Positions 23,737 through 35,470 of a stretch of DNA of 64,000 nt are shown here, piece by piece; position 1 is the stretch's first letter; the number at the start of each line of letters is the position of its first letter. Origin of the DNA: Drosophila persimilis (taxonomy: Eukaryota > Arthropoda > Insecta > Diptera > Drosophilidae); NCBI RefSeq assembly GCF_003286085.1, contig NW_020825289.1, positions 10,850,001-10,914,000 on the forward strand, given 5' to 3'. The position numbers were made by a program, and so were the translations under genes. Under the pieces are notes generated by a model. It made no database searches. It had not been told where the DNA came from and was given only the letters and a program-made list of their open reading frames with translations.

Positions 23737-26022
23737 ATGAAAACTCCACTCAGCCAGAAGATGGGCTTCTTTGCCGAATACTACCTGAAGCTCAAGGAGC
23801 AGGCCGGAGCCACCTGCGAAGCGGATATATCCAAGCTATCGGGATTTAGCGAAGACGAGGAGCGCGTGGCCTATGTGGATCAGCTGGACTGGGTGCAGGC
23901 AGGGGATGCCAACCTGCTGGTGAGACCGGAATTCGATGGGAAGAGTGCCCTCCTGGCCGCGGAGATCAAGGAACGGGCCACGGCTGCCTTCAAGGGGAAG
24001 AAATGGCTGGAGGCCATGGTGCTCTATACCAGGAGCTATATGTCATTGCCCAATGAGAATGGTGAGATGTTCCTAAAATGGTTTAAAATTAATTTTAATA
24101 CATATGTGCTTGTTTCTGGTATCGAATAGTTGCTGAGATCCGTATTGTGCTGGCCAATCGGTCTGCCACTCTGTACCACATGCAGAAATATAAGTAAGGA
24201 TATAGAAAATGTGGACTTCTCCACAGGTAAGAGAATTATTCTGACTTATTTCCAGGGAGTGCCTGATCGATATCCGAAGAGCCATAGACCTGGGCTACCC
24301 CAAGGATTTGATCTACAAGCTGTACGAGCGACGCGCTCGATGCTACATGGCCCTCAAGGACTATCCCCATACGATTGAAGCCTTCAAGTGAGCTCAAACT
24401 ATCAGCTGGCCTGCTATGACCCACTTTACCATTCACATTTACCTTTCACCTAGAAAGTGCATTACAGCCATGGACGACTCCGCACTCACATCCGACAAGA
24501 AATCCAAGCTAAATCTGGATGCCATGACTATGATCAAAATGCTGCTGCAAGATCCGCGCACGGCTAAGCAGGCGGCCAAGCAACAGAAGCAGAAGGTCGC
24601 CCTCGACCAGGCCACAGCTCTGCCGGCGGAGAAGGAGTATGTGAGTCCCCTGGTGAGGATTGATCGCAGCCCGCAGGAGGGACGCTTTGCCCGGGCCGCT
24701 GCGGATGTGAAGGCCGGCGAGGAGCTGCTCGTCGAGCGGCCGTTTGTGTCCGTCCTACTGGAGAAATTCGCCAAGAGCCATTGCGAGAACTGCTTTGTGC
24801 GGTGAGATGGTGGGAGAACCTAATAGAGATATTCTGATTACATGTATTCCCCTCCAGGAGTGTGGTTCCTGTGGCTTGTCCCCGCTGTGCCGATGTCATA
24901 TACTGCTCGGAACAGTGTCGGGACGAAGCGGCCAAGAAGTACCATAAATATGAGTGTGGCATCGTGCCCACCATTTGGCGATCGGGTGCCTCCATCAACA
25001 ATCACATTGCGCTAAGGATCTTTGCCAGCAAGCCCTTGGAATACTTTCTGCAATTGAAGCCCACTATTGATAAGGAACTCTCGCCAGAGGAGCTGCTAAG
25101 GTGAGTCCACTATGCATTTAACAACGGACTTAAATTCGAAAGCCTTCTCAGTCTCCCCAAGGACGACTTCCGGCGCGTGGCCCAGCTGGAACGGCATCAG
25201 AACAAGCGCCCGCCGTCGAACTTCTTCCAGCACGTTTTGATGGCCCGATTCCTGACCAAGTGCCTGCAGGCATCTGGCTACTTTGGCCCCGAACCCAAGC
25301 CGGAGCAGGTTCGAGCCATTTGCTCACTGGTGCTGCGCAGTCTGCAGTTCATCCAATTCAACACCCACGAGGTGGCGGAACTGCACAAGTTCAGCTCGAC
25401 GGGCAGGGAGAAATCCATCTTCATTGGCGGCGCCATCTATCCCACTTTGGCCCTGTTCAATCATTCGTGCGATCCCGGAGTCGTGCGATACTTCCGGGGC
25501 ACCACGATCCACATCAATAGTGTGCGGCCCATCGAGGCAGGCCTCCCCATCAACGAGAACTACGGACCGATCTACACGCAGGATAAGCGTGAGGAGCGCC
25601 AGGCCAAGATGAAGGAGTTGTACTGGTTCGAGTGCTGCTGCGATGCTTGCATCGACAACTGGCCCCTGTTCGAGGACCTGCCCCGGGACGTGATCCGATT
25701 CCGCTGCGAGGCGCCTAACAATTGTGCGGCTGTAATCGAGGTGCCTCCCAGTTGCAATGACTTTATGGTCAAGTGCGTGACCTGCGGCGAGGTGACCAAT
25801 ATCCTGAAGGGACTCAAGGTAATGCAGGACACGGAAATGATGACGCGCACCGGCAAACGGCTCTACGAGACCGGGGACTATGCCAAGGCGCTGCAAAAGT
25901 TCATCGACCTAATCCGCATCATGTACGATGTGCTGGCCCCACCGTTCCCCGATTTCTGTGAGAGCCAGCAGCATCTGAAGGACTGCTTCCTCAACCTAGG
26001 CAATGTATACAATCTGGATTGA
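23737..26022 (+). CDS. SMYD4-type SET and MYND domain protein
   Basis: Six exons (23737-24061, 24130-24193, 24256-24387, 24454-24801, 24858-25100, 25152-26022) encode 660 residues. The N-terminal part has the TPR-like pattern of SMYD4 (IRIVLANRSATLYHMQKYKE, IYKLYERRARCYMAL). The split SET domain begins near residue 237 (GRFARAAADVKAGEELLVER). It is interrupted by a MYND zinc finger at about 284-327 (HCENC...CPRC...CSEQC...HKYEC). It resumes with the SET core NHSCDP at 474-479 and a Cys-rich post-SET (CCDAC). Helical TPR-like repeats close the protein. SMYD4-class proteins are putative lysine methyltransferases; insects carry several paralogues and I cannot say which this is. The start AAAATG has a good Kozak context. 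The 3' end faces the mucin-like gene 110 bp away. Confidence 0.93.
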
Positions 26023-26131
26023 TTCGAAGCTGCTGCCCCTCAATTACTTTGATTACTATTTCTGTTCGAAATGTTTATTACAAACGTGTTTTACTCGAAA
26101 TATTACAGCAGATGTTTCCTTAGGGTTTCCC

Positions 26132-26942
26132 CTAGTGGTAGCCACAGCGGCCACGATGGATTTTACTGCACCCGGCCACATTGCGGTGGGCGAAGTAGCA
26201 GCAGCGATAGCAGCTTATCGTCGACCGCCAGCCCCAAGCTGCAAATTGAAACGCAAACAGAGTGAAAAAATGACCTCGAACCCACTCTCTCTCCTCAATA
26301 TGTAATCTGGAGAAGATACTTACGTCCGCATCCCCCGTTCCGATAGCCGTAATCCCTCTGATCTCTCAGATAGCATCTCTCAGCCGGCTCGTTCAAGATC
26401 CAAGGATTTTTGGTGGTGGAAGTAGGTCGATTGCTGATTGTGGGTGGTGCGTATGGTGGTATATAAGTCGGAGGATGTGCTTCTGTAGTCGTTGTTGTTT
26501 TGGAAGCTTCTGTTGTCGTTGTGGTTTTGGGAGCTTCTGTTGTCGTTGTTGTTTTGGGAGCTTCTGTTGTCGTTGTGGTTCTTGGAGCTTCTGTTGTCGT
26601 TGTGGTTCTTGGAACTTCTGTTGTCGTTGTTGTGATCTGATCATTTTTTGTGGTTGTAGGTTCTTCTGCGGATCCTGCACTCATAGCATTTTCAGTGGAT
26701 GCTGGAGTCGCAGCTTCTTCTGGGGATCCTGCACTCGTAGCTTCTTCTGTGGGTGCTGCAGTCGTATCATCTCCTGTAGGACTGGGCGTCGTAGGTTCTT
26801 CTGTGACTACTCCAGTCGTACCTTCTTCAGTGGGCCGTGGAAAATCCACGGGGAACTCGGGCCTTATATCCTGTGCATGAGCACCAGCTAAGAGCACCAG
26901 CAGAAGCCCCAGCGAAACCGGAAATGAAAGCGTCAACTGCAT
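26132..26942 (-). CDS. Secreted Thr-rich mucin-like protein with cysteine-rich tail
   Basis: Exon 1 is 26942-26324 and exon 2 is 26238-26132, separated by an 85-bp intron (donor GTAAGT, acceptor TTTGCAG), for 240 residues. A signal peptide covers residues 1-23 (cleavage after AHA). Thr/Ser/Pro/Glu-rich sequence follows. Next are six 9-residue repeats of the form TTTTTEAPK (about residues 104-155), a likely O-glycosylated mucin domain. The last ~50 residues contain seven cysteines (ERCYL, GGCG, ISCYRCCYF, AGCSK, GRCGYH). The signal/Thr-repeat/Cys-tail plan is that of Drosophila salivary glue (Sgs) and related mucins, but I see no specific orthology. Without splicing the frame would end 12 codons into the intron, losing the Cys tail; I prefer the spliced form. 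It could instead be a cuticle, gut-lining or seminal mucin. Confidence 0.8.
26478..26633. repeat. 27-bp coding tandem repeat in the mucin-like gene
   Basis: About six copies of a 27-bp unit encoding TTTTTEAPK on the minus strand. Variants end VPR, APR, APK, APK, ASK and AH. Such arrays change copy number quickly. Confidence 0.9.
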
Positions 26943-28749
26943 TTGAGCGCGTTGTGTTGTCGTGAGCTGATTGCATTCAACTGAAACTGATCGTCAGACC
27001 CTCTGAGCTAAGGTAGCTTCAGTCGGAGCTTGCTTGGCCCTCCGTAATGAGTAGACAGCAGCGAAAATTACGAGTGCTGAGGGCAGCTCGAGTCGCTGAT
27101 AAGAGAACACTGCCAGGCGCAACGGGCAATTAGGATGACAAGCACTTTGACCCATTTAATGAAACTTTAATGCTTATTGAATGCCACTTGTATAGAACGG
27201 ATGTGATTCAGAAGTACCTCACACGTGGGTGGTATCTAGTGACGCAAGTCACGCATCTATTTCTTTCAGTGTAGCCTGGCAATTGCTTATCAGAACTTGA
27301 GGTGAAATTGACAATTGTGAAGCGCACAAATTGCTTGCGGGTGGCTGAGCACGCGTGCGCAACCCACCTTGTAACACTTTGGTGTTCGTTTTAATCGTTT
27401 TCGTTTTCGCTGGCACTGTAACCCGCATAAAGTCAATCAAGGGAACAGACGAGATGTCGATGCCGATGCCGATGTCGATGGAGGCGAACGATGACGTACA
27501 AAACTTTTGCTATTGAGTCAATACTGGCAATGCCAAGGGAATTCGGTAATATATTAGCCTAATCTGTTTGATTTCCTTCTCCATAACCAGTAGTAACTTT
27601 TTGCGAGCTGAACCTGCTTACGCCAGAATAAATAAGCAGGGCTTGGGGAAACCCAGCAGCTTGGTGATAAGATTGGATGATATGGATCATTTTGAAAATA
27701 TTCATCGATTTCCGTCAGTGCCAGTGGGAGAACCCCAGATTAAAACTTAAAAATAATGATTGAGGATTCTCATGGTGAAATCGTCTCAATACATTAATAT
27801 ATTATATTCGAGTGGTTACTGTAAGAACAAACAACCGATTCCAATTGATAATCGTGATTCCCCTGAATGGCAAAAAACCAAACATCTATACCTCTAGACC
27901 GTATACAAAAACGGCAAAAACTCCATTACAAAAATGGCTACATTTATTCGAAAGTGTTACCGCGTACAAAGTCACGTTGGGTTTAGCTAGATCTTCCAAA
28001 TATATTGGGAATATCAGGAATACACTGGGGCACATCATGCCATTGATATTGCATTTGAAATTACATTTAGTTTGTTCTGGTCCGATTTACATTCGGTATT
28101 CGTTTATCAAATAAATTACATTTTGAAGTAATTTTTAATAGCTGTCATCTCAGTATACTCAAACTACTCGTTCAACGGGAAACGTTCTAATTGGCCACAC
28201 CAGAAGAATAATTAAGAACTATGCGATCGGGACGTTGTGTCAGATCGGTAGATATTGGTTGTATATAGCTCGTATTCGAGACCTTATTTTCGGTGGCGGA
28301 GGGGCATGACAAATATTCGAAACAAACTTGATCACCAAATTTTGTTATTATCCTGTCTCTTAGAACTATGTATTTCTTAATACTAGCTTTTTACTAATTG
28401 CATTTAACACAATGGAGTGAAGAGAGATAATTAGCTCTAACAATAGCAAACAACACTGACTTATTTACAATATATTACGTTGCGTTGCTTTGCGTTACGT
28501 TGTGTTGCTTCCCAAAAGCCCCAAAATTTAGGTAATTACAAGCTATGTATACATGGCGGAGACTCTTTTGATTTGATTCTGTTTCTCATGCAGCAGGGCT
28601 GCCTGCTCAAGGAGATTCCATAGTTACGACTTAACTAATTGGTCAAACAAAATAAAAAATACATATAGGACTACTTTTTGGTATTGCAAGCACACGTAGC
28701 TGAGTGTGTAGGTTATGGTGCGGTTGGTGTTGATTGGTTTTTAGCGTCG
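26943..28749. other. Intergenic between the mucin-like gene and Mgat1
   Basis: It should contain the mucin-like gene's promoter and the 3' UTR of Mgat1. On the minus strand, TCAGTT initiator-like words occur near 26975-26990, but I see no clear TATA box. No coding exon is supported; open frames here are short and AT-rich. Confidence 0.5.
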
Positions 28750-30417
28750 TTAGCTCCACGAGAGATCATAGCCCTTCCAGTTGGCATTGGGTGCGAGGTG
28801 CACGCGTCGTTTGTTGTAGAAAAAGGAGACGATGCCGTGATAAGCAGTGCGTGGCACCCCGCTCTACAAGGAAAAAGAAATCGTTATTAGGGGAATGATC
28901 GACCGATCGACTCACCTTGAAGTCATCCATGAGGCCCAGCATCTTGGTTATTCGCTTGTATTGCTCCCGCGTGGTATATTGGATGCGGACTGGTCCCTCG
29001 GCTGCTATCAGGTTGCGACGCAGCTCATCGTACGTGACGATGGGATACGTATAGACACTCTGCACAAAGGTCTTATCATAGTTATCCTAAAAGAGAAGCG
29101 AGTCAATATGGCGGTCAGAGAGATAACAATTTACAAACCTTTAGCAAATGGCTCATATTGATTTTTGTGAACTGCACAAAGTCCTCGCTGAGCTTAATGT
29201 GTTTGAGATACTTATCAAAGAACAACCCACTAAAAAGAGAACAAAGCGAAATCAGCCATTGCGGACCGTTTTCCACAATTGTACCGCTTATCTCTTACTT
29301 CGATACGCCTATTTTTCCAAAAGTGCGAGTTCTAGATATCTCCGGTCTGATGCACACGCGATGCTTCCGCTGGGCCGGATGACGTATCCAATCATCCCAG
29401 AAGCTAGAACAGTTTAGAAGCAATTAGCAATCGGCTGGTGACGGTATAATTGGTCGACTCACGATTTGGGCCATTTAACTGAAAGCTCGCTCCACAGCTT
29501 TTTGGTGAGCATCCAGCCAAGACCGGGGAAGAAATCGGTGCGATATAGCAACTCTGGTTTCGAGGCGTCCACAACAGCAGCCTTGCCATTGTCATTCCAA
29601 GCGGAGACGCACCACAGACTGGGATCCTGTATGAGCAATTTGTGTGTGCCCAGGAAATATTCAAAGAAATCTGGCGCCACGTTCAAGTCATCCTCCACAA
29701 TGATGGCGAAATCGAAACCAACTTTAAAAGTTGTGTTCAGAGCCCAGCCATAGTGTCGGGCTATCTTATAGTAGCCTTTAAACTTCCTCTCCTTGGGCAG
29801 GACTTTAATGTCGCTCTGGTCCGGCTGCTCAATGAGGGTGACTTGATTGCCGAAGGATTGGATAACCCCCTTGGTATTCTCATCGCCACAATCCTGCAAG
29901 TTCCAAGAAAAACGATAACAATGGCCGCCTGCTCAAGTTATGTTTATGTTTGCCTGCTTACCTGGGACACAATAATGGGAAATTGTTCCATGCTGGGACG
30001 ATATTCAATCAGATTATCGATGCACTTCTTGACCGAAACCCGATTGCAGGCAAATACCAGCACGGGAAAGACAGGTTCGCCATTGCCCATATATGTTCTC
30101 GTTGGTATCGGCGCCGGGGTTTGTTTTGCCACAGGTTGCTCCAGCATCTCCCCGGAGATCTCGGCAGCCACTATGCTAATCTGGGGCGTCGAGACCGTCT
30201 GTGCTTGGTCATACTTGGTTTTGACCAACTGGAAGAGGTTCTTGGCCATGTCGTGACTTTTCTTGTTCGCATCTCTCGCCTCGACGTTGAGACGGTACAT
30301 CTGATGCGCTTGAGCCCTGCTCAAATTTACTCCGGTGTTGCGGAGCAGTAGGTAGTAGGTGGCGTAGGTCCACGTAATCAGAAAACCAACTATAAGCAGC
30401 ACCTTACGCGATCGCAT
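28750..30417 (-). CDS. Mgat1: Mgat1, alpha-1,3-mannosyl-glycoprotein beta-1,2-GlcNAc-transferase
   Basis: Six exons (30417-29962, 29893-29463, 29403-29299, 29229-29139, 29086-28916, 28863-28750) encode 455 residues, close to the family length of about 445-460. It is a type II Golgi membrane protein: a short basic tail MRSRK, a signal-anchor helix ([19 protein letters not shown]), then a coiled stem. The catalytic domain (GT13) begins near [14 protein letters not shown]. The metal/UDP-binding EDD is at 219-221 ([17 protein letters not shown]). Conserved blocks [38 protein letters not shown] and the end GYDLSWS are all present. The enzyme adds the first GlcNAc to Man5, opening hybrid and complex N-glycan synthesis. 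The ATG ten codons upstream (30447) is in frame but adds only a Pro-rich stretch, so I prefer 30417. Confidence 0.97.
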
Positions 30418-31310
30418 CTTTGGGGGGTTTGGTGGGTGGGCGTTCACTGCACTCCTTGTCTACTGTGCCATTGGCATTAAACTGACGGTCGTCACGCGTT
30501 TCGCTTTGCTGTTTAATCGGTGGGTATGGAAGCCCTATATAGCGGTTGTTGTCGTATTGGTTGAGCCCTCTTGTTGAGCTGTGTCTAAACAGCGTGTCCA
30601 GCATCGGACATTAGCATCTGGCACTGTGCAAGCTGGCTACATTTAATGGCAGACTCATTGCTATCGTCGTGAACTGTCCGCCAGGCTGGCAAAGGTATAA
30701 TTTATTTTGCCAAATCGAATCGCGGAGTTTACACGTTGTCAGGTGTCACCAGAATTTTATACAGCTCTCACTCCGTTGTTGGAATCAAGTTTCTTGTCTG
30801 GTTGCCTTTGGTTTCTGGAGCTGGACGTGCTCGCCTCCCACAATTGACAGCTGTTGTGACTGGAATTTCTCGGTTCGCATAGTAAACGGTAAACAAAAAT
30901 AAACAAACGTCTCAAATAGTGAATGTGAATGTGCTTAGGTGTATTTGAATGGGATATAAAAAGAGGTGTGGACAACGGACAAAACGGCCCAGAAAATGCA
31001 ACGCATGCATAGTGAAATCCACCCCATTTGACTAATATACCTTGAAAACAAAATCCGCTGTTCATCAAAACACGGCGAGGTGAGGTTCGTACGAGTCTTT
31101 TAGTTTTCATTGGCTGTTTTTTTCTGTTGTCCATACCCCTTTGTATAGACCATTTAAAATTACGACTCATTATTTCGCTGCAAACTAGGGCTGGAGAAAC
31201 ATCGACGTTGGCATCGATGACATCGATGTTTGGATGTTCTGCAGACTTTGATATTTTTTCTCAAGCATCAATATTTTGTCTACATTTTCTCAGTGGATTT
31301 ATTCATAAAA

Positions 31311-31382
31311 TGTACCGTCGGATCCTCAGAAATATAACGAAATATACCATCTCATTTTCAAAATATACTGCAAATATACCGT
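31311..31382 (-). promoter_or_regulatory. Motif-6-like array, minus orientation
   Basis: Repeated AAATATACC/AAATATACT words (31340-31348, 31360-31369, 31372-31380) read on the minus strand as GGTATATTT, the core of Drosophila promoter motif 6. DRE-like ATCGAT words follow at 31211-31231, downstream on the minus strand. This placement suits a leftward promoter for Mgat1, though no transcript start was seen. Confidence 0.45.
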
Positions 31383-32200
31383 TGAAAAAAACGAACAGGA
31401 TAGGATTACTAGCTAGAAAGAACCCTCAGCTATTCGATTTAATATTACTTGCTAGCTAGTAATAACATCAAACAATAAACAATCCATCACAGAGCGCTAA
31501 GTAAGTTGTTATGGTGAATGCGACCAATGTCTCCACATTCCGCAACCTCAATTTCAAATACCGTTGTAAGAAACATTCTGAACTCGGAGTACAACACTTT
31601 CATTGTTAATGATCCATTGCTTATTAACTTTATTTATTTTTATTTTATTTTTATTTTTATTTTAAAAGTTTTTTGAACTGGAACTGCGCTGCAGCCCTGG
31701 CAAGAAACATTCGTGTCGAGCGGCGCAGTAATCGCTTATCGCCAGCCGCAATTGTACCATCGATACCATTAATAATATCGATACCAATAATTGGATGTAA
31801 CTACAAAATCCAATTTTATCAATCTATTATCAACGATATATTTAAGATATATCCATACGCACGCTTTTTGAATTTTCGCTCACAAATCGTACTTAGTACG
31901 TGTATCATTTATTCCAATAGATTGCGTTTAAATCCTTTACTCACATTCACTTTCAAACAATTTCTATTTGGCGCGCACCTGTCGTACCCAGTCCATAGTA
32001 TCGATGCCCGAACTTGAATCGGGTAAGGCTTTCTTTGAACCGGTAGTCAACAATGAGTCACATTCCATACTTTTAAATGATGTATCTTATTTACTGTACT
32101 TGGATCGAAATATGGTGATGATTGGAACTGCATTTCCCAATCATTTAAAAGGTAAACACAACGGGAAATGTACGTGATGTTCATATTCAGTAGGTGGAGC

Positions 32201-32287
32201 AGTATATTTTTAAAATTAGACGGTATATTTTGGTATATTTCTGAGGGTCGGACGGTATATTTTAACGATAAATCCGCGGTCACACTG
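32201..32287 (+). promoter_or_regulatory. Motif 6 array plus Ohler motif 1, promoter of the TRMO-like gene
   Basis: Four (G/A)GTATATTT words at 32201, 32222, 32232 and 32254 are followed by CGGTCACACTG at 32277-32287, a perfect match to Ohler motif 1 (yGGTCACACTr). Motif 6 with motif 1 is a known TATA-less housekeeping core-promoter combination in Drosophila. The ATG of the downstream gene is about 130 bp further on. Confidence 0.7.
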
Positions 32288-32415
32288 GATGTAACTACAA
32301 GATCCGGGAGGTAAATAAAAAATATTTATTTATTACAGCCTCAACCGCTGTATTTGCGAATTATTCAGACTTAAACGTTGGTCGCTCGTGCAGTCGGTGC
32401 TGCAGTGCGAGAACC

Positions 32416-33785
32416 ATGCATGAGGATGACTTGAAAAATCAATTAACGATTGCGCGGAATGAGATTAACAATTTGAGGTGCGTGCGAATCTTCCTATCCT
32501 TTCCGTTGTCAAAGTTCGAGCATACCAGCGATTGATTTACCTTAACTACGCAGGCAGCAAGTGCGGAACCTACAGCATGTGCAGCGCAAGGACATCGAAA
32601 CAATAACCCGCCTGCTGAAGGACTTTCGCTGCGAAGGCTGTTCGAGTAAGCAGAATGCCAAGGCCAAGGACGGCACTGACAAGGCCGACAAGGCGGAGGC
32701 GGCGCCCGGGCTTCAGGGTCAGGTGCGTCTGACCATCAATCACACAATACACACACACATTTCAAATCAATGCTAAACCGTAGGACGTCAATGGCAGTGG
32801 GAGCAGCAACAGTAACAGCAATGAGGAGTCTGCCCACTTTCGTCCGATTGGCGTAATACGGACTGCCTTTCCGGAGAAGAGAGCTGTACCGAGGCAATCG
32901 GTTGTGGGCAGCCGCCTACGTAGCCTTATCCAGCTTAATGATGGCGTCTTCACCAACCCGGAGCACTCGCTGGAGGGACTGTCTGACTTCTCACACCTGT
33001 GGCTGATTTACCACTTCCATCGGAACAATGCCCATCCGAAGGCTAAAGTGGCACCCCCGCGTCTGGGCGGGGAACGAGTAGGAGTTTTCTCCACACGCTC
33101 GCCCCACCGACCGTGCCCCATCGGCCTGTCGTTGGTGGAAATAGAGAAAATTGAAAATGCTACCATCAGTTTCTTTGGCACGGACATGGTGGACGGAACA
33201 CCTGTGCTGGACATCAAGCCGTACATTCCATATTACGATGCGCCAGCCTTGAGCATCGACTCAGGTATGTTAGGCACATACAAACCTGTACAACCACGAT
33301 TCTATCAAAATTTTGGCCTCGTGGCAGGTCGAGCCTCAGCTGGTCCGAATGAAACCAGCCTGGACTTTTACGACTCCCGTCAGGAGCCCGATGGCGAAGA
33401 GTCCGATCTGGAGCTATACGGTGCCGCTGGCTATGCTGTAAACAGCATCAGCTCCGACCCGATTCTGCCGCCCCCAAGCGCCGTACGCGTCCCCAACTGG
33501 GTGGTGGCCAGCCATCGGTTGAGTGTTTGCTTCAACGAGCACGCCGAGGCCCAGCTGAAGGATTTGCAGGTCGAGAAACAGTGCATCGTTGAAATCTTGG
33601 AGGCGGATCCGCGCTCAGTGTACCTGCGCACAAAATACGGCTCTCAGATCTTCACTTTCCAGCTTAGTGAAGTCACCGTGACGTGCAAGTTCGACGACAA
33701 GGCCGCCACAGTGACTGTGGTGCAGGTTCGCCGCAATGAAAATGTGCAAGTGGTCGCACTGGACTGCGATCAGCGCAGTGCTTAA
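32416..33785 (+). CDS. TRMO/TsaA-type tRNA (N6-threonylcarbamoyl-A37) methyltransferase
   Basis: Three exons (32416-32477, 32554-32722, 32784-33785) give 410 residues. An N-terminal helical, charged region (MHEDDLKNQLTIARN...) and a Lys/Asp/Ala-rich linker precede the TsaA-like (UPF0066) domain. The domain starts near residue 95 with HFRPIGVIRTAFPEKRAVPR. Its hallmark blocks follow: LEGLSDFSHLWLIYHFH, GGERVGVFSTRSPHRPCPIG (around 175-195) and VDGTPVLDIKPYIPYYD. A long C-terminal extension follows, as in animal TRMO. The family N6-methylates t6A37 in tRNA using S-adenosylmethionine, refining ACY decoding by tRNA-Thr. I believe the D. melanogaster counterpart is CG12822, from memory. Atg10 follows 246 bp downstream on the same strand. 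Confidence 0.93.
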
Positions 33786-34031
33786 GTTATAGTTGTTTTC
33801 CCGGATGGCTTTGCAGGGAGATATGTGTTTAGCTTAAGTATTCCGTGTTTAGGAGCTTTGACGTTTCGATTTTGCTGTAGGACACAAGACATTCTAAAAT
33901 ATATTTATGCTGCTTGTTTCTAAAGTAAAAAATTTGGTTTTTTATATAATTTATTAAGTACGAAGGCAATCCATTGTTGTTTTAAGGTTTGTGTACAATT
34001 AAATTTAACTTTCTTTCAGCACCGCACCAGA

Positions 34032-34657
34032 ATGAGCGAAATGACGTGGAAGGATTTCTTGAGTCAGGCCCAAGAGTTTCTCAAAATTTCCGAGCAGTTA
34101 GGTGATGGCTGGGTGTTGCATGAAAAGGTATGTCGAAATATTATATTATCGTAGTGTTAAAGCTACCATATAACAATTATCTTCCGTCTAGGACGCCAAT
34201 GAGCCCAACACGTTCCTCAAGTACAGCCATAAGATTAAATGCCAAGAGTCCAAAGATAGTGATTTTACTCTGATCAATGTGGAGTATCACATAGTCTATA
34301 GTGTGTCGTATCAAGTGCCCATGCTATTCTTCCAAGCCCATCGATCAGGTATCATCATCAAATAGTCAAATGTTCAATTCAATAAAAGACCTTCTTACAG
34401 ATGGAAGTCTCCTCGACTTGGAGGCCACTTGGCGTCTCTTCATGCCAGACACGGCGTCCAAAGATCTTTATCAGATGCTCACCCAAACAGAGCATCCCGT
34501 GCTGTTCCGTCCGTTCATGGCCCTGCACCCGTGTCGCACAGCTGAGGTCCTCGACCAGTTCGGACAGCCGAGTGCCAACCGTGTGCTCACCTTCATCAGC
34601 CTTTACGGACCGCATGTGAAGCTGCAACTGGCGAATGCCTACGGACTGAGCAAATGA
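34032..34657 (+). CDS. Atg10: Atg10, E2-like enzyme of the Atg12-Atg5 conjugation system
   Basis: Exons 34032-34127, 34192-34348 and 34401-34657 join to 169 residues; the last intron is only 52 bp. The protein shows the Atg3/Atg10 autophagy E2 fold: VEYHIVYSVSYQVPMLFFQA, then FRPFMALHPCRTAEV with the catalytic cysteine at about residue 129. It ends FISLYGPHVKLQLANAYGLS. Atg10 takes activated Atg12 from Atg7 and transfers it to Atg5, allowing Atg8 lipidation in autophagosome formation. A strong acceptor (CTTTCTTTCAG) ends 12 bp before the ATG, so the leader is probably spliced from an upstream exon. The gene converges with Dgk. Confidence 0.93.
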
Positions 34658-35403
34658 AATGTATTGTATGCTCGGAACTATGTGGATAATTCGTATTTAT
34701 TTGTGGTTTTTTTAAACATTGATTACAGGAGTATACATGTGTGGATATTATGATGTTTGGGGAGCTCTATATTACAGTTTTACATTCGATTCGCTACCTT
34801 TTATACGGTTTGACCTTTTCATTGAATATTCTACATATATATATTAGAGGGCATTCCAGTGCCGCTCCTCTTCTAGGCCATGGCACAAATGAACATTCAA
34901 ATTGTACAGTAAATATGGTAACAACTATATATCAGGCTATTGTTATATACGTTGCACTGATAAATCTACATTTCACAAGCATAAATTAAGCCCTGCTCAA
35001 ATGAACTAAGCTTTGTACGCCAAGGACTATGCCGCTTATGGGCCACATTCATCTACTTATGCATTGCATATATATTATCAATCATATAAAGTATATTTAT
35101 GTATGTATTATCTGTAATTGTATCGTAATATATAGTTTACAAGTTCCACTTGTCCTCTCCTCTCGGTTATTTTCACTTTTAATGTCAGATAAATGTTACA
35201 TACTTTCGATCATTTCGATCTGTATATTTAGAGCTAGGCATAGATAGGTATGTAAGTACATACATATGTATATCCTTAGAGCTAATTGTACTGTACACAA
35301 GCTAGACCATACTCGCAGTGGAGAGGCTATGCTTCGGTTCACTAATGTTAGGTCTTTCATTTATAATTAATGTTAACTGGCTACTGTGTGGCATTTGCTG
35401 ATC

Positions 35404-35470
35404 CTCGACGCCGAAGCACGAGAGGCCCCGTCTTTCGACGCGACTTCGGCCTCGTGGGCGCGAGGGCATC
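35404..35470. other. GC-rich island with competing hairpins
   Basis: In AT-rich flanks, GCCGAAG (35410-35416) can pair with CTTCGGC (35444-35450). The adjoining CACGAG-A-GGCC (35417-35427) can pair with GGCCTCGTG (35448-35456). The two stems share bases 35448-35450, so they compete. A small CGTC-TTTC-GACG stem lies in the loop. It could instead be a terminal coding exon on the minus strand. Confidence 0.4.

Larger units (their letters stand above)
30418..32415. other. Intergenic region between divergent Mgat1 and the tRNA methyltransferase gene
   Basis: The two genes diverge from this 2-kb region, so it holds both promoters. It contains ATCGAT-type (DRE-like) words around 31211-31231 and 31756-31785, plus the two motif arrays listed separately. 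Around 31628-31668 is a T-rich (TTTAT)n run. No coding exon is supported. Confidence 0.6.

Noticed and set aside
26475..26891. Cys/Phe-rich plus-strand frame
   Set aside because: Exact shadow of the Thr-repeat coding sequence on the other strand.
27812..28114. 100-codon plus-strand open frame between the mucin-like gene and Mgat1
   Set aside because: AT-rich, no family resemblance and no promoter or splice context.
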